Positions 45,620-54,344 of a DNA stretch of 64,000 bases are shown piece by piece. The position numbers were made by a program, and so were the translations under genes. The stretch covers positions 62,001-126,000 of the forward strand of contig JADKJR010000001.1 in the NCBI GenBank assembly GCA_016720925.1, written 5' to 3'. Source of the DNA: Betaproteobacteria bacterium (GTDB lineage: Bacteria > Pseudomonadota > Gammaproteobacteria > Burkholderiales > Usitatibacteraceae). Position 1 is the first letter of the stretch; each line of letters starts with the position of its first letter. The notes beneath the pieces are model-generated. The model was not told the origin of the DNA. It made no database searches and was given only the letters and a program-made list of their open reading frames with translations.

Positions 45620-46657
45620 ATGAACAAGAAATTGATCGCCCTCGCAGTCGTCGGTGCAACGTTTGCCCCGGCTGTCATGGCGCAATCGGCCAATCCCGTG
45701 ACGCTTTATGGTCGCGTTTGGGTCATGGCCAACAGCTTAAAAGCCGATGGCGGCGCAACGCCTCTGTCATCCCGTACCACGGTCGCTGACAATTCATCGT
45801 TGATTGGGTTTCGCGGAACGGAAGATCTCGGCGGTGGACTGAAGGCGTTTTTCCAGATTGAGTCCGCAGCAGGACCGGATGCTGGTGGCGGCTCGTTTGC
45901 AAGCCGTAACAGCGGTGTAGGTCTCCAGGGTGGCTTCGGTAGCGTCGTTCTTGGCCGCTGGGACAGCCCGATGAAACTTTCCGCTATTTTTGTCGATCCG
46001 TTCGGCCAAAACACCATCGGCGCTCAAAACACCTTGATCAATTCGGGTGATTTCAATCGCCGCGAAATCAACTCTGTCCAGTATTGGTCGCCGAATATTG
46101 CGGGCTTTTCCGCACGCGTGATGTATGGCGCGAATGAAGGAAAAACAGCTACCGCCAATCCGCATTCCCTGGGCTTCAGCTTGGACTACGCGACCGGCCC
46201 TTTCCGCATCAACTATGCCAACCAGAAACACACGGACTATCGTGGTGCGACGGTAACGGCTGGTGTGGTTGAGAAGCAGCAAAACCTTTCGGCCAGCGCT
46301 GTCTTTGGCCCGATCAAGATTGCTGCATTGACCCAGAAAGCCAAGCTGTCCGGTCTGACGGATCGCAAAGCCAGCGAAGTATCCGCGACCTATACCGTCG
46401 GCAAGAACCAGTTCCACGTCAACGTGGCGCGCTTGAAGAATGGCCTCATCTCCACCGCCGCGCTTCAGCCAGAAGCCAAACTTTCGGCTCTGGGGTATGA
46501 CTATAATTTCTCCAAGAGAACGACATTGATGGCCCGTTATGCGGTAATCAAGAACAATGGCGCATCGGCCGTGAATTTGGTCGATTCGAACCTGCCAACT
46601 TTTGCGGTCAACAATGATCCCAAAGGCTTCGGCGCCGGTATCCGTCACACGTTCTAA
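45620..46657 (+). CDS. Outer-membrane porin (Gram-negative porin, betaproteobacterial type)
   Basis: The 345-residue protein has a cleavable signal peptide (MNKKLIALAVVGATFAPAVMAQ), then begins with the typical VTLYGRVWV strand and the LIGFRGTEDLGGGLKAFFQIE segment of betaproteobacterial porins, and ends in a beta-strand closing with FGAGIRHTF (C-terminal Phe needed for BAM recognition). It should form a trimeric diffusion channel. ATG at 45620 follows TAAGGAG. A strong terminator follows. Confidence 0.95.
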   Translation: MNKKLIALAVVGATFAPAVMAQSANPVTLYGRVWVMANSLKADGGATPLSSRTTVADNSSLIGFRGTEDLGGGLKAFFQIESAAGPDAGGGSFASRNSGVGLQGGFGSVVLGRWDSPMKLSAIFVDPFGQNTIGAQNTLINSGDFNRREINSVQYWSPNIAGFSARVMYGANEGKTATANPHSLGFSLDYATGPFRINYANQKHTDYRGATVTAGVVEKQQNLSASAVFGPIKIAALTQKAKLSGLTDRKASEVSATYTVGKNQFHVNVARLKNGLISTAALQPEAKLSALGYDYNFSKRTTLMARYAVIKNNGASAVNLVDSNLPTFAVNNDPKGFGAGIRHTF

Positions 46658-46678
46658 AACACTGCGGTTGCAATGCAT

Positions 46679-46710
46679 AAACGGGCACCTTCGGGTGCCC
46701 GTTTTGTTTC
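46679..46710 (+). terminator. Rho-independent terminator after the porin gene
   Basis: A perfect 9-bp stem ACGGGCACC (46681-46689) with GGTGCCCGT (46694-46702) closes a TTCG tetraloop and is followed by TTTGTTTCT. The C(UUCG)G loop is exceptionally stable. Confidence 0.93.
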
Positions 46711-46722
46711 TATAATCTTCCT

Positions 46723-47361
46723 ATGAACCTGGTCGACCGATTGATCTGCGAACTGGATACCGGCTTGCGAACGGTATTCGCGAAAGTCCATGCCGATCGT
46801 CGCATGCCCAGGTCCACTCGGACGACGGAAAGCAACCCTGCGACACTGGAACCGGTGGCGCGCGAAGAGTCGATACGCCTGATGCGTGTCAATCATTGCG
46901 GCGAAGTCTGCGCGCAAGCGCTTTATCAGGGGCAAGCGCTTGTGGCAGAAGATGAAACGGTTCAAAGACTCCTGCTGACTGCCGCCAATGAAGAGCATGA
47001 TCATTTGGCGTGGTGCGATGCCCGGCTAACGGAATTGGGAGGGCGAAGCAGCTACCTCAGCCCGGCGTTTTATGCAGGCTCTTTCGCGCTGGGAGTTGTC
47101 TCAGGACTATTGGGTGACAGGTGGAGCATGGGTTTCCTGGTGGAAACGGAGCGACAGGTCGAGGCGCATTTGCGCGATCATCTTGGGCGCATTTCTTTCG
47201 CGGACGCCGATAGCCGCGCAATCCTGGAAGCAATGCGAAATGACGAGATCCGCCATGGTCAGACTGGCCTTGAACACGGTGCCGAACCCCTGCCACGACC
47301 GGTGAAAATGGCAATGCGCGGCATTTCAAAAGTCATGACGGGCACGACATACTGGGTTTGA
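46723..47361 (+). CDS. coq7: Coq7-type demethoxyubiquinone hydroxylase
   Basis: The 212-residue di-iron protein hydroxylates C6 of the ubiquinone ring, replacing UbiF. Iron-binding motifs are visible: RVNHCGEVCAQALY (E, near residue 56), NEEHDHLAWC (ExxH), ETERQVEAHL and RNDEIRHG. It ends FGTGTTYWV-like (MTGTTYWV). The gene stands alone after the porin terminator and converges on an OsmC gene. With the two flavin hydroxylases at 34-36 kb it completes the set of ring hydroxylations. Confidence 0.94.
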   Translation: MNLVDRLICELDTGLRTVFAKVHADRRMPRSTRTTESNPATLEPVAREESIRLMRVNHCGEVCAQALYQGQALVAEDETVQRLLLTAANEEHDHLAWCDARLTELGGRSSYLSPAFYAGSFALGVVSGLLGDRWSMGFLVETERQVEAHLRDHLGRISFADADSRAILEAMRNDEIRHGQTGLEHGAEPLPRPVKMAMRGISKVMTGTTYWV

Positions 47362-47377
47362 CTGCGGCCGTTGCGAG

Positions 47378-47806
47378 TCAGTAATGCTGCGCCGCCGGCT
47401 TGATCTCAAAATCATGAGTCACGCGAGCTGTTTTTGCCATCATCGCCGACGCCGAACAATAGACATCTGCTGATAGCTTGATGGCACGTTCAACTTTGCT
47501 GACGTTCAGTACATTTCCGGTAATAATGAAATGGAAATGAATAGCAGTAAAGACTTTGGGGTCAGTAGGCGCTCGCTCTGCCAAGAGTTCAACGACGCAG
47601 TCGACGACTGGCTCACGTCCTTTCTTGAGAATGCTAATCACGTCAAAGGCGCTGCATGCGCCAGTCCCGATCAGCACGGTTTCCATGGGGCGCGGACCAA
47701 GATTGCGACCACCCGCTTCGGGCGAGCCATCCATTACCAACGCATGGCCACTTTCAGTTTCACCCAGAAACGCGACATTCTCTATCCACTTGATGCGTGC
47801 TTTCAA
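47378..47806 (-). CDS. OsmC family protein (YhfA type)
   Basis: The 142-residue protein has the OsmC-fold landmarks PEAGGRNLGPRPMETVLIGTGACSAFDVIS with one redox cysteine and the second in SADVYCSASAMM. Proteins of this family often act as thiol peroxidases, but YhfA-type members have no proven activity. A TTG start at 47806, 6 bases after GGAG, begins the conserved KARIKW sequence; an earlier in-frame TTG at 47854 lacks a ribosome-binding site. It converges with coq7. Confidence 0.88.
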   Translation of the reverse strand: MKARIKWIENVAFLGETESGHALVMDGSPEAGGRNLGPRPMETVLIGTGACSAFDVISILKKGREPVVDCVVELLAERAPTDPKVFTAIHFHFIITGNVLNVSKVERAIKLSADVYCSASAMMAKTARVTHDFEIKPAAQHY

Positions 47807-47884
47807 ATTTCTCTCCAGAGGTTTCGCCAAGTATATCGAACGCGCATGGCCCAATGTGCCACTGCACTGTCACTTGCATTGGAA

Positions 47885-47914
47885 TTGACAGGGAGTGCTT
47901 GAATTTATTATAAT
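47885..47914 (+). promoter_or_regulatory. Consensus sigma-70 promoter for rplM-rpsI
   Basis: TTGACA (47885-47890) and TATAAT (47909-47914) match both consensus hexamers exactly with an 18-base spacer. Transcription would start near 47921, leaving a leader of about 190 bases before rplM. Very strong promoters are expected for ribosomal protein genes. Confidence 0.85.
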
Positions 47915-48108
47915 TTCGAGTTCTGCCAAGTACTCCCCGTTTGCTTGGCGTTTAGTGACGATTGGCATTGTTGCCGTGGTGTCCCCGAAAGGGTGTCCGA
48001 ACAACACGGATTCCGACAAGTCCATTACAAGCATCCGGTCCGCTGCCCGCAGGTCGCAACAAACAAGGCAGCAACATTCATGGCAGCAAAATACAAGCGA
48101 GTACAGCA

Positions 48109-48537
48109 ATGAAAACCTTTTCAGCAAAACCACACGAAGTCGTACACGCGTGGCTCCACGTCGACGCCACCGACAAGATTCTCGGTCGCCTTGCCTCTGA
48201 AGTCGCCCTGCGCTTGCGCGGCAAGCACAAACCGGAATACACGCCCCATGTTGATACCGGCGATTTTATCGTCGTCACCAATGTGGAAAAACTGCGCGTA
48301 ACCGGCAACAAAGCCGAAGACAAGAAGTATTTTCGTCATACCGGTTATCCAGGCGGCATCTACGAAACCAATTTCACCAAGTTGCAGGCAAAACATCCCG
48401 AGCGCGTGCTTGAAAAAGCCGTCAAGGGAATGCTGCCAAAGGGCCCGTTGGGCTATGCAATGATCAAGAAGCTGAAGGTTTATGCGGGTAGCTCGCATCC
48501 CCACAGCGCCCAGCAACCCCAAGAACTCAAGATCTAA
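48109..48537 (+). CDS. rplM: 50S ribosomal protein L13
   Basis: The 142-residue protein binds 23S rRNA early in assembly. The N-terminus MKTFSAKPHEV, then HAWLHVDATDKILGRLAS and the central DTGDFIVVTN and GMLPKGPLGYAMIKKLKVYAG match L13. ATG at 48109 is chosen by conservation; upstream in-frame codons extend into the leader. Ends 12 bases before rpsI. Length equals E. coli L13 (142). Confidence 0.97.
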   Translation: MKTFSAKPHEVVHAWLHVDATDKILGRLASEVALRLRGKHKPEYTPHVDTGDFIVVTNVEKLRVTGNKAEDKKYFRHTGYPGGIYETNFTKLQAKHPERVLEKAVKGMLPKGPLGYAMIKKLKVYAGSSHPHSAQQPQELKI

Positions 48538-48549
48538 GGAACCGAGAAC

Positions 48550-48942
48550 ATGGTCGGTAAATATCATTACGGAACGGGCCGTCGCAAAAGCTCGGTCGCG
48601 CGCGTATTCATGAAGCCCGGCAAGGGCGACATCGTTGTCAACGACAAGCCGGTCGACGTTTATTTCTCCCGCGAAACCGGGCGCATGGTCGTTCGCCAGC
48701 CGCTGGAGTTGGTTGGTAGCGTCGACAAATTCGACATCATGGTCAATGTGTTCGGCGGTGGCGAATCCGGGCAGGCCGGCGCCGTACGCCATGGCATCAC
48801 TCGTGCGTTGCTGGATTACGACGCGACCCTGAAGCCCATTCTGTCGAAGGCGGGTTTTGTCACACGCGATGCACGCGAAGTCGAGCGCAAAAAAGTCGGC
48901 CTTCACAAAGCGCGCCGCCGCAAGCAATTCTCCAAGCGTTAA
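48550..48942 (+). CDS. rpsI: 30S ribosomal protein S9
   Basis: The 130-residue protein contacts the P-site tRNA through its basic C-terminal tail. It shows YHYGTGRRKSSVARVF at the start, GGGESGQAGAVRHGI in the middle and the conserved end KARRRKQFSKR. It is the second gene of rplM-rpsI and is followed by a terminator. Length equals the E. coli protein. Confidence 0.98.
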   Translation: MVGKYHYGTGRRKSSVARVFMKPGKGDIVVNDKPVDVYFSRETGRMVVRQPLELVGSVDKFDIMVNVFGGGESGQAGAVRHGITRALLDYDATLKPILSKAGFVTRDAREVERKKVGLHKARRRKQFSKR

Positions 48943-48990
48943 CGGCTACAATCGGGCGCTTACGATCGAGCGGTCACAGTTGCCAAATGG

Positions 48991-49020
48991 AAAAAGCCGC
49001 ACTTTGCGGCTTTTTCCTCT
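48991..49020 (+). terminator. Rho-independent terminator after rpsI
   Basis: AAAAAGCCGC (48991-49000) pairs with GCGGCTTTTT (49006-49015) across ACTTT, followed by more pyrimidines. It ends the rplM-rpsI transcript. Confidence 0.92.
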
Positions 49021-49071
49021 TTTGGTACCGTCACCAAACATGGAATACCTTCAAAAGGTTCCCACCATCCG

Positions 49072-49836
49072 ATGCTGAGCGAGATGAAACTTCGCGGTCT
49101 GTGGCGAAAAATCCGGTCGAAGATCGGTATTCGCTCGGAAAAAGTCGCGATCAGGACGCACATGCCCTGGTACCTGAAGTTCGGTGGATACGGGCTGATG
49201 ATGGGTGTCGCCGCCGCGGTTGCATGGTATCTGGTCGACAACAGCTACAAGATTACCGGTTTCAATCGTGAAGAGGCAAAAGCTGAAATTGCCAAACTGA
49301 CTGCAGACAATGAGCGGCTAATGCGCGAATTCGCGCTCACGAAAACCCTACTGAATGAACGGGAAAGCCAGTTGAGCGTCGAAAAGGCGTCGCAGGCGGA
49401 ATTCACCCGAAATCTTGCGCAGTTGCAGGAGGAAAATGCCGGCCTGAAGGAGGATCTTGGGTTCCTGAGAAACATTATGTCCACAGGAAGCGTTCCAGAA
49501 GGCATGACTATCGCCAACCTGAAAGTGGAAGCCGATGCGCTTCCGAACGAGTACCGCTATCGGTTGCTGATTACCCAAGGCGGCCAGCGCAAGCAGGATT
49601 TCAAGGGCAAGACTCAGGTTATCGTGAAGGTTCAGGCTGGCACACAGCAGAATACCTTGAGTTTTCCAACCGACGCGGATTTGCGATTGCCCGGTGGAAC
49701 ACTTGAGTTTCGCTATTACCAAAAAGTTGACGGGCGGTTTAAAATCCCGGAAGGTTCTCAACTGAAAAGTGTGCAGGTACGCGTGCTCGGGCTGCCGGGG
49801 TATGATGTACGCAGCCAACGCAGCGTCAATTTCTAG
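49072..49836 (+). CDS. Membrane-anchored coiled-coil protein (DUF6776-like)
   Basis: The 254-residue protein has a basic cytoplasmic N-terminus, one transmembrane helix near residues 38-57 and a periplasmic coiled coil (about 65-140, rich in Glu/Leu heptads) followed by a beta-rich domain ending LPGYDVRSQRSVNF. It resembles a family of uncharacterised proteins (DUF6776) found in betaproteobacteria. It is followed after 10 bases by a bactofilin, so the two may work together at the cell envelope. No enzymatic motif is visible. Confidence 0.75.
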   Translation: MLSEMKLRGLWRKIRSKIGIRSEKVAIRTHMPWYLKFGGYGLMMGVAAAVAWYLVDNSYKITGFNREEAKAEIAKLTADNERLMREFALTKTLLNERESQLSVEKASQAEFTRNLAQLQEENAGLKEDLGFLRNIMSTGSVPEGMTIANLKVEADALPNEYRYRLLITQGGQRKQDFKGKTQVIVKVQAGTQQNTLSFPTDADLRLPGGTLEFRYYQKVDGRFKIPEGSQLKSVQVRVLGLPGYDVRSQRSVNF

Positions 49837-49846
49837 GAGTTCTCAC

Positions 49847-50254
49847 ATGTTTGGCAATAAATCCAACAAGCCCAGTCCCATCGATAGCCTGATCGGCTCG
49901 GGCTCTACAATCACCGGGGATGTACATTTCACCGGTGGGCTGCGGGTAGATGGCTGCGTCAAGGGCAATATTAAAGCCGTTGGCGAAAAGCCGGGTACAC
50001 TGGTGCTTTCCGAAATGGCGAAGGTCGAAGGTGAAATTGATGTCGGCCACGTGGTCATCAACGGCACGGTCGCAGGGCCGGTTCGCGCCAAGGAATACCT
50101 CGAACTCCTGCCCAAGGCGCGCGTGACAGGCGATGTGTGTTACAAAACTATTGAAATCCATGTCGGCGCCATTGTCATGGGTCGCATGATGCATGAGGGT
50201 AGTATCAAGCAGGTTGACAAAGTAATTGAATTCAAGCCAGCGGTGACCAATTAG
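49847..50254 (+). CDS. Bactofilin family cytoskeletal protein
   Basis: The 135-residue protein has the bactofilin beta-helix pattern: IDSLIGSGSTITGDVHFTGG, then repeats such as GTLVLSEMAKVEGEIDVGHVVINGTV ending near GAIVMGRMMHEG. Bactofilins form polymers on the inner face of the membrane and help place cell-wall enzymes. ATG at 49847 follows AGGAG by 7 bases. It is coupled to the upstream coiled-coil protein. Confidence 0.92.
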   Translation: MFGNKSNKPSPIDSLIGSGSTITGDVHFTGGLRVDGCVKGNIKAVGEKPGTLVLSEMAKVEGEIDVGHVVINGTVAGPVRAKEYLELLPKARVTGDVCYKTIEIHVGAIVMGRMMHEGSIKQVDKVIEFKPAVTN

Positions 50255-50328
50255 GTGTCTGGTGGGTTGTTATTTTGTCAAGCACCCCGATTTTCAACGT
50301 ACTTTATTCAGTATTCCGGAGATAGACC

Positions 50329-50679
50329 ATGAATGACATGTCCATGATGCCCTCGCCGCTGTTGTTTACCGACAATGCCGCAGACAAAGTGAAAGCATTA
50401 ATCATCGAGGAGGGTAACGACGACCTGAAGCTGCGGGTATTTGTCACCGGCGGCGGTTGCTCTGGTCTCCAGTACGGCTTCACGTTTGATGAAATCGCCA
50501 ACGATGATGACACCGTAATGGAAAAAAATGGCGTCAAGTTGCTGATCGACCCGATGAGTTATCAGTATCTGGTCGGCGCCGAAATCGATTACACCGAAGG
50601 CTTGGAAGGCGCGCAATTTGTTATCAAGAATCCAAGTGCGTCGAGCACTTGCGGTTGCGGCTCGTCTTTTTCAGTCTGA
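50329..50679 (+). CDS. erpA: Iron-sulfur cluster insertion protein ErpA
   Basis: The 116-residue A-type carrier passes iron-sulfur clusters to target enzymes. The three cluster-binding cysteines are Cys44 in TGGGCSGLQYGF, and Cys108 and Cys110 in STCGCGSSF, in the family's standard spacing. ATG has GGAG 8 bases before it. The stop is followed by about 90 bases that carry a TATAAT element before a small gene. Confidence 0.96.
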   Translation: MNDMSMMPSPLLFTDNAADKVKALIIEEGNDDLKLRVFVTGGGCSGLQYGFTFDEIANDDDTVMEKNGVKLLIDPMSYQYLVGAEIDYTEGLEGAQFVIKNPSASSTCGCGSSFSV

Positions 50680-50771
50680 CCGCGCAGGCTTCTCGGCGAC
50701 AAAAGGGCTGTTTTCACTACCCTTCTTCGCTATAATCACTTGTTTCGCAAATCATTTCGCAGGGGTAAATC

Positions 50772-50903
50772 ATGGCTGGAGAAAAAAAACGCACCCGTCG
50801 CAACACGCTTGAGCGTCGTTGCCTGGGCAAGGAATACAAGCGTCTTTTCATGGGCTCAAGCAAGTCCATTTTCAAGATGATGGAAAAGATCAAGAAAATC
50901 TGA
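50772..50903 (+). CDS. Small basic protein (43 residues), unknown function
   Basis: ATG at 50772 lies 6 bases after AGGGG. The product begins MAGEKKRTRRNTLERR and ends MMEKIKKI; 15 of 43 residues are Lys or Arg and one Cys is present. A TATAAT lies at 50731-50736 (no clear -35 box) and a strong terminator begins 17 bases after the stop, so it looks like a separate transcription unit. I do not recognise the family. Such proteins may bind nucleic acid or ribosomes, but that is only a guess from charge. Confidence 0.68.
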   Translation: MAGEKKRTRRNTLERRCLGKEYKRLFMGSSKSIFKMMEKIKKI

Positions 50904-50919
50904 TTCCGATCCGAGCAAG

Positions 50920-50956
50920 AAAAGCCGCTGGAGAAATCCAGCGGCTTTTTTGTTTT
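50920..50956 (+). terminator. Rho-independent terminator after the 43-codon gene
   Basis: GCCGCTGGA (50924-50932) pairs perfectly with TCCAGCGGC (50937-50945) over a GAAA tetraloop and is followed by TTTTTTG. A-run and T-run flank it. Confidence 0.94.
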
Positions 50957-51046
50957 TGTGGCACTGGAAAGTGCTTCGTCGATCACAGCTATGTTGCGAT
51001 GCACCATCGAAAGTGATTGACACCTCTATGGCCCAGTAATACGCTC

Positions 51047-51068
51047 AATTCAAACAAGCGTTTGAATT
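51047..51068. promoter_or_regulatory. Palindromic operator, probable PsrA/TetR binding site
   Basis: AATTCAAAC (51047-51055) is exactly complementary to GTTTGAATT (51060-51068) with a 4-base spacer. The core CAAAC-N4-GTTTG resembles the operator type known for PsrA, a long-chain fatty-acid-sensing TetR regulator. It lies 43 bases before the TetR gene start, suiting autoregulation and control of the downstream fad genes. Confidence 0.75.
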
Positions 51069-51110
51069 TTTGCGGATTTCCCCGCAACTACCTGATATTA
51101 AATAATATAT

Positions 51111-51845
51111 ATGGCCTCTGGCACGATGCAGAAATTGTCCCGTTCGTCGGAAAATGCCGGCGACAGACCGACAGAAACCGTCGATACGAAGTCGCGGATT
51201 CTCGACACGGCTGAAGAGCTATTCATGGAACACGGCTTTGAAGCCACATCGCTTCGCCTCATAACGACGGCGGCGGGAGTTAATCTGGCTGCAGTCAATT
51301 ACCATTTTGGTTCAAAGGAAGAACTGTTTCAGGCTGTGCTCACACGGCGACTGGATCCGATGAATCAGGATCGCATGCGTTTGTTATCAGCGTATGAAAC
51401 GGCGGCAGGCAACAAGCCGCTCACGTGCGAAAAAATAATTTCGGCCATGTTCATTCCTGCGCTAAAACTGGCGCGCGACCATCAGACTGGCGGCAAGAAC
51501 TTCCTTCGGTTGCTGGGGCGCGCGTATGCAGATCCGGCGCCGTTCATTCGGGAATTCCTGTCCTCGCAGTACGCGGAAATGATCGCACGCTTTCGTGCTG
51601 CCTTCGCGCATGCGCTGCCGCACATTCCCCGGGAGGAGTTGTCGTGGCGGCTGCATTTTGTCATGGGCGCACTTTCCTACACGTTGGCGGGCACGGACGC
51701 GCTAAAGATGATTGCGCAGTTCCAGCCAGGCGAAACCGGGAACGATGAAAAGGTCTTGAGGCGTCTGGCGCCGTTCCTTGCGGCCGGTTTACGCACGCCA
51801 GTGGACACGGCATCGGATGCGCACCAATGGTTTTTGGAAGCCTGA
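51111..51845 (+). CDS. TetR family transcriptional regulator, PsrA-like
   Basis: The 244-residue regulator has an N-terminal TetR helix-turn-helix (TKSRILDTAEELFMEHGFEATSLR, then VNYHFGSKEELFQ near residue 64) and a C-terminal domain with SWRLHFVMGALSYTLAGTD, the kind seen in PsrA-type regulators. PsrA represses beta-oxidation genes until acyl-CoA or free fatty acid binds. It sits 40 bases before fadE on the same strand and just after a palindrome, so autoregulation of the locus is likely. ATGs exist at 51111 and 51126; neither has a clear ribosome-binding site. Confidence 0.85.
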   Translation: MASGTMQKLSRSSENAGDRPTETVDTKSRILDTAEELFMEHGFEATSLRLITTAAGVNLAAVNYHFGSKEELFQAVLTRRLDPMNQDRMRLLSAYETAAGNKPLTCEKIISAMFIPALKLARDHQTGGKNFLRLLGRAYADPAPFIREFLSSQYAEMIARFRAAFAHALPHIPREELSWRLHFVMGALSYTLAGTDALKMIAQFQPGETGNDEKVLRRLAPFLAAGLRTPVDTASDAHQWFLEA

Positions 51846-51885
51846 TTTTGGATTCAACAGTAGTCATAGAAAAGGAGACGTCATC

Positions 51886-54344
51886 ATGTTGACGATTTTA
51901 CTCATCGTTGCACTCACCATCGGTCTGGTTTGGACGTTGGCGTATCACGTCGCCAGCGCGGCGGTTTGGGCGCTCGTCGCGGGTTTGGGCCTCATCGGCC
52001 TGACGGCGACCGGCATACTGACAGGGGCCGCTGCGGGACTCGTCTGGCTGGTCTTTATCGCGCTCGCCGTACTGGCAAGCATCAAATCGGTCAGGCAGGG
52101 TCTGCTGAGTGGGCCGATCTTCAGAATCTACAAGAAATTGCTGCCACAGATGTCGCAGACCGAACAGGAGGCGCTGGAGGCAGGTACCGTCTGGTGGGAC
52201 GGGGATTTGTTCAGCGGCAAGCCCGACTGGAACAAGTTGCTCGATTATCCGGCACCCAGATTGACCGCGGAAGAGCAGGCATTCATCGACGGCCCAACCG
52301 AGGAACTATGCGGAATGGTCAACGAGTGGCAAATCATCCAGGAGCTTTACGACTTACCCCGAATGTCTGGCAGTTCATCAAGGACAAGGGCTTCCTGGGC
52401 ATGATTATCCCGAAAGAATACGGTGGACTGGGATTCTCCGCCTACGCGCACTCGCAGGTGGTGATGAAAATCTCCACGCGAAGCGGAACAGCCGCGATCT
52501 CTGTGATGGTGCCAAACTCGCTCGGACCGGGCGAGCTGTTGCTGCACTATGGCACGCCGGACCAGAAGAACTACTATCTGCCGCGCCTGGCCAAGGGCCT
52601 GGAGATTCCCTGCTTCGCGCTGACCGCACCCGATGCCGGTTCAGACGCCGCATCAATGCCGGACGCGGGCATCGTCTGCAAGCAACTTTGGGAAGGCAAG
52701 GAGACGCTGGGCGTGCGCGTAACGTGGGACAAGCGTTACATCACGCTCGGACCTGTCGCCACGATCCTCGGGTTGGCATTCAAGTGCTTTGATCCGGACA
52801 AGTTAATCGGCGACAAAGCAGATCTCGGCATCACATGCGCGCTGATACCAACTTCGCACAAGGGTGTGAATATCGGGCGTCGCCACTTTCCGCTGAATGG
52901 CGCGTTCATGAATGGGCCGAATTCGGGCAAGGATGTATTCATTCCGATGAACTGGATCATCGGCGGCCAGCCAATGCTCGGCGAAGGCTGGCGCATGCTG
53001 ATGGAATGCCTGGCGGCCGGCCGTTCAATCTCGCTGCCGGCACAATCGATCGCCGCCGGAAAACTGGCTTCAATGGCCACCGGTGCGTACTCGCGTGTGC
53101 GTCAACAGTTCAAGATGCCGATCGGAAAATTCGAAGGCATCGAAGAGCCGCTGGCACGCATCGGCGGCTACACCTACCTGATGGATGCCTGCCGTACGGT
53201 CACCGCCGGCGCGCTGGATATGGGTGAGAAGCCGTCGGTCCTTTCCGCAATTTCCAAGTACCACATGACAGAACGCATGCGTATCGTCATCAACGATGCA
53301 ATGGATATTCATGGAGGCAAGGGCATTTGCCTGGGGCCAAACAACTACCTCGGTCGCGCCTACCAGCAAACGCCAATCGCCATCACGGTTGAAGGCGCCA
53401 ACATCCTGACGCGTTCACTCATCATTTTCGGACAGGGAGCGATTCGCTGCCATCCGTGGGTGTTGAAGGAGATGAAAGCAGCGGGCGAGGATTCGCTCGA
53501 CAAATTCGACGAGGCATTCTGGGGACACATCAAGTTCACTGTGTCCAACGCCGCGCGATCGATGTGGACCGGCATTACCGGCGGGCGCGGCCTGCCGTCT
53601 CCAGCATGTGAAGACACCAAGCGTTATTACCAGCAGATGACGCGTTTCTCGACCGCATTTGCCCTGCTGGCTGATGTGAGCATGTTTGTGATTGGCGGAT
53701 CGCTCAAGCGCAAGGAAAAACTTTCGGCACGCCTGGGTGATGTGCTGTCACTGCTCTATTTATCGTCTTGCGCCCTGAAGTTTTACGATCAACGTGGCCG
53801 TCAGCAGGACGAATTGCCGCTGCTGCGCTGGGCGCTCTACGATTGCTCATTCAAGATCCAGGTGGCGATGGACGGCATCATTGCCAACTTCCCGAACCGC
53901 GCGATTGCCTTTGTGCTGCGCAGGTTAGTGTTTCCGCGCGGCCTCACGCTGATCCAGCCGAGCGACCAGATGGGACACGAGGTTGCCGACATACTGATTC
54001 AGCCATCGGCGGTACGCAGCCGCCTAATCGCCGGAATCTATATGCCCAATGACGAGAACGATATCATCGGCAAGCTGGAAGCCGGCATGCTGGCGGCAAT
54101 CGCGGCCGAGCCAATCGAGGCCAAAGTGAGGGCCGCCAAGAAAGCCGGACGCCTGACGACCCAGGGCGCGCAAGCGCAGTGGGAAGAAGCCATGAGACTG
54201 TCAGTGATCACCGAAACCGAATTGGCGCAGTGGAAGCGTGCACGCGCCTTGCAACACGACATCATCATGGTCGATGATTTCGACAAGAATTTCGGCAAGC
54301 ACGAGAAAGTTCAAAACTGGCAGGAAGCGCAGGCAGCGGAATGA
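51886..54344 (+). pseudogene. fadE: Acyl-CoA dehydrogenase FadE, interrupted by one frameshift
   Basis: The first frame (51886-52404) has the hydrophobic N-terminus MLTILLIVALTIGLVW and the DUF1974-type ...GPTEELCGMVNEWQIIQEL region, then runs out of homology after YDLP. The expected continuation, NVWQFIKDKGFLGMIIPKEYGG, is in the next frame and runs intact to 54344 with the acyl-CoA dehydrogenase domains (PNSLGPGELLLHYG, ALTAPDAGSDAASMP, MDIHGGKGICLGP). A missing C in the run of four C at 52357-52360 explains the shift; restored length is about 819 residues, like E. coli FadE (814). The two halves may be one intact gene with an assembly indel. Confidence 0.9.
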
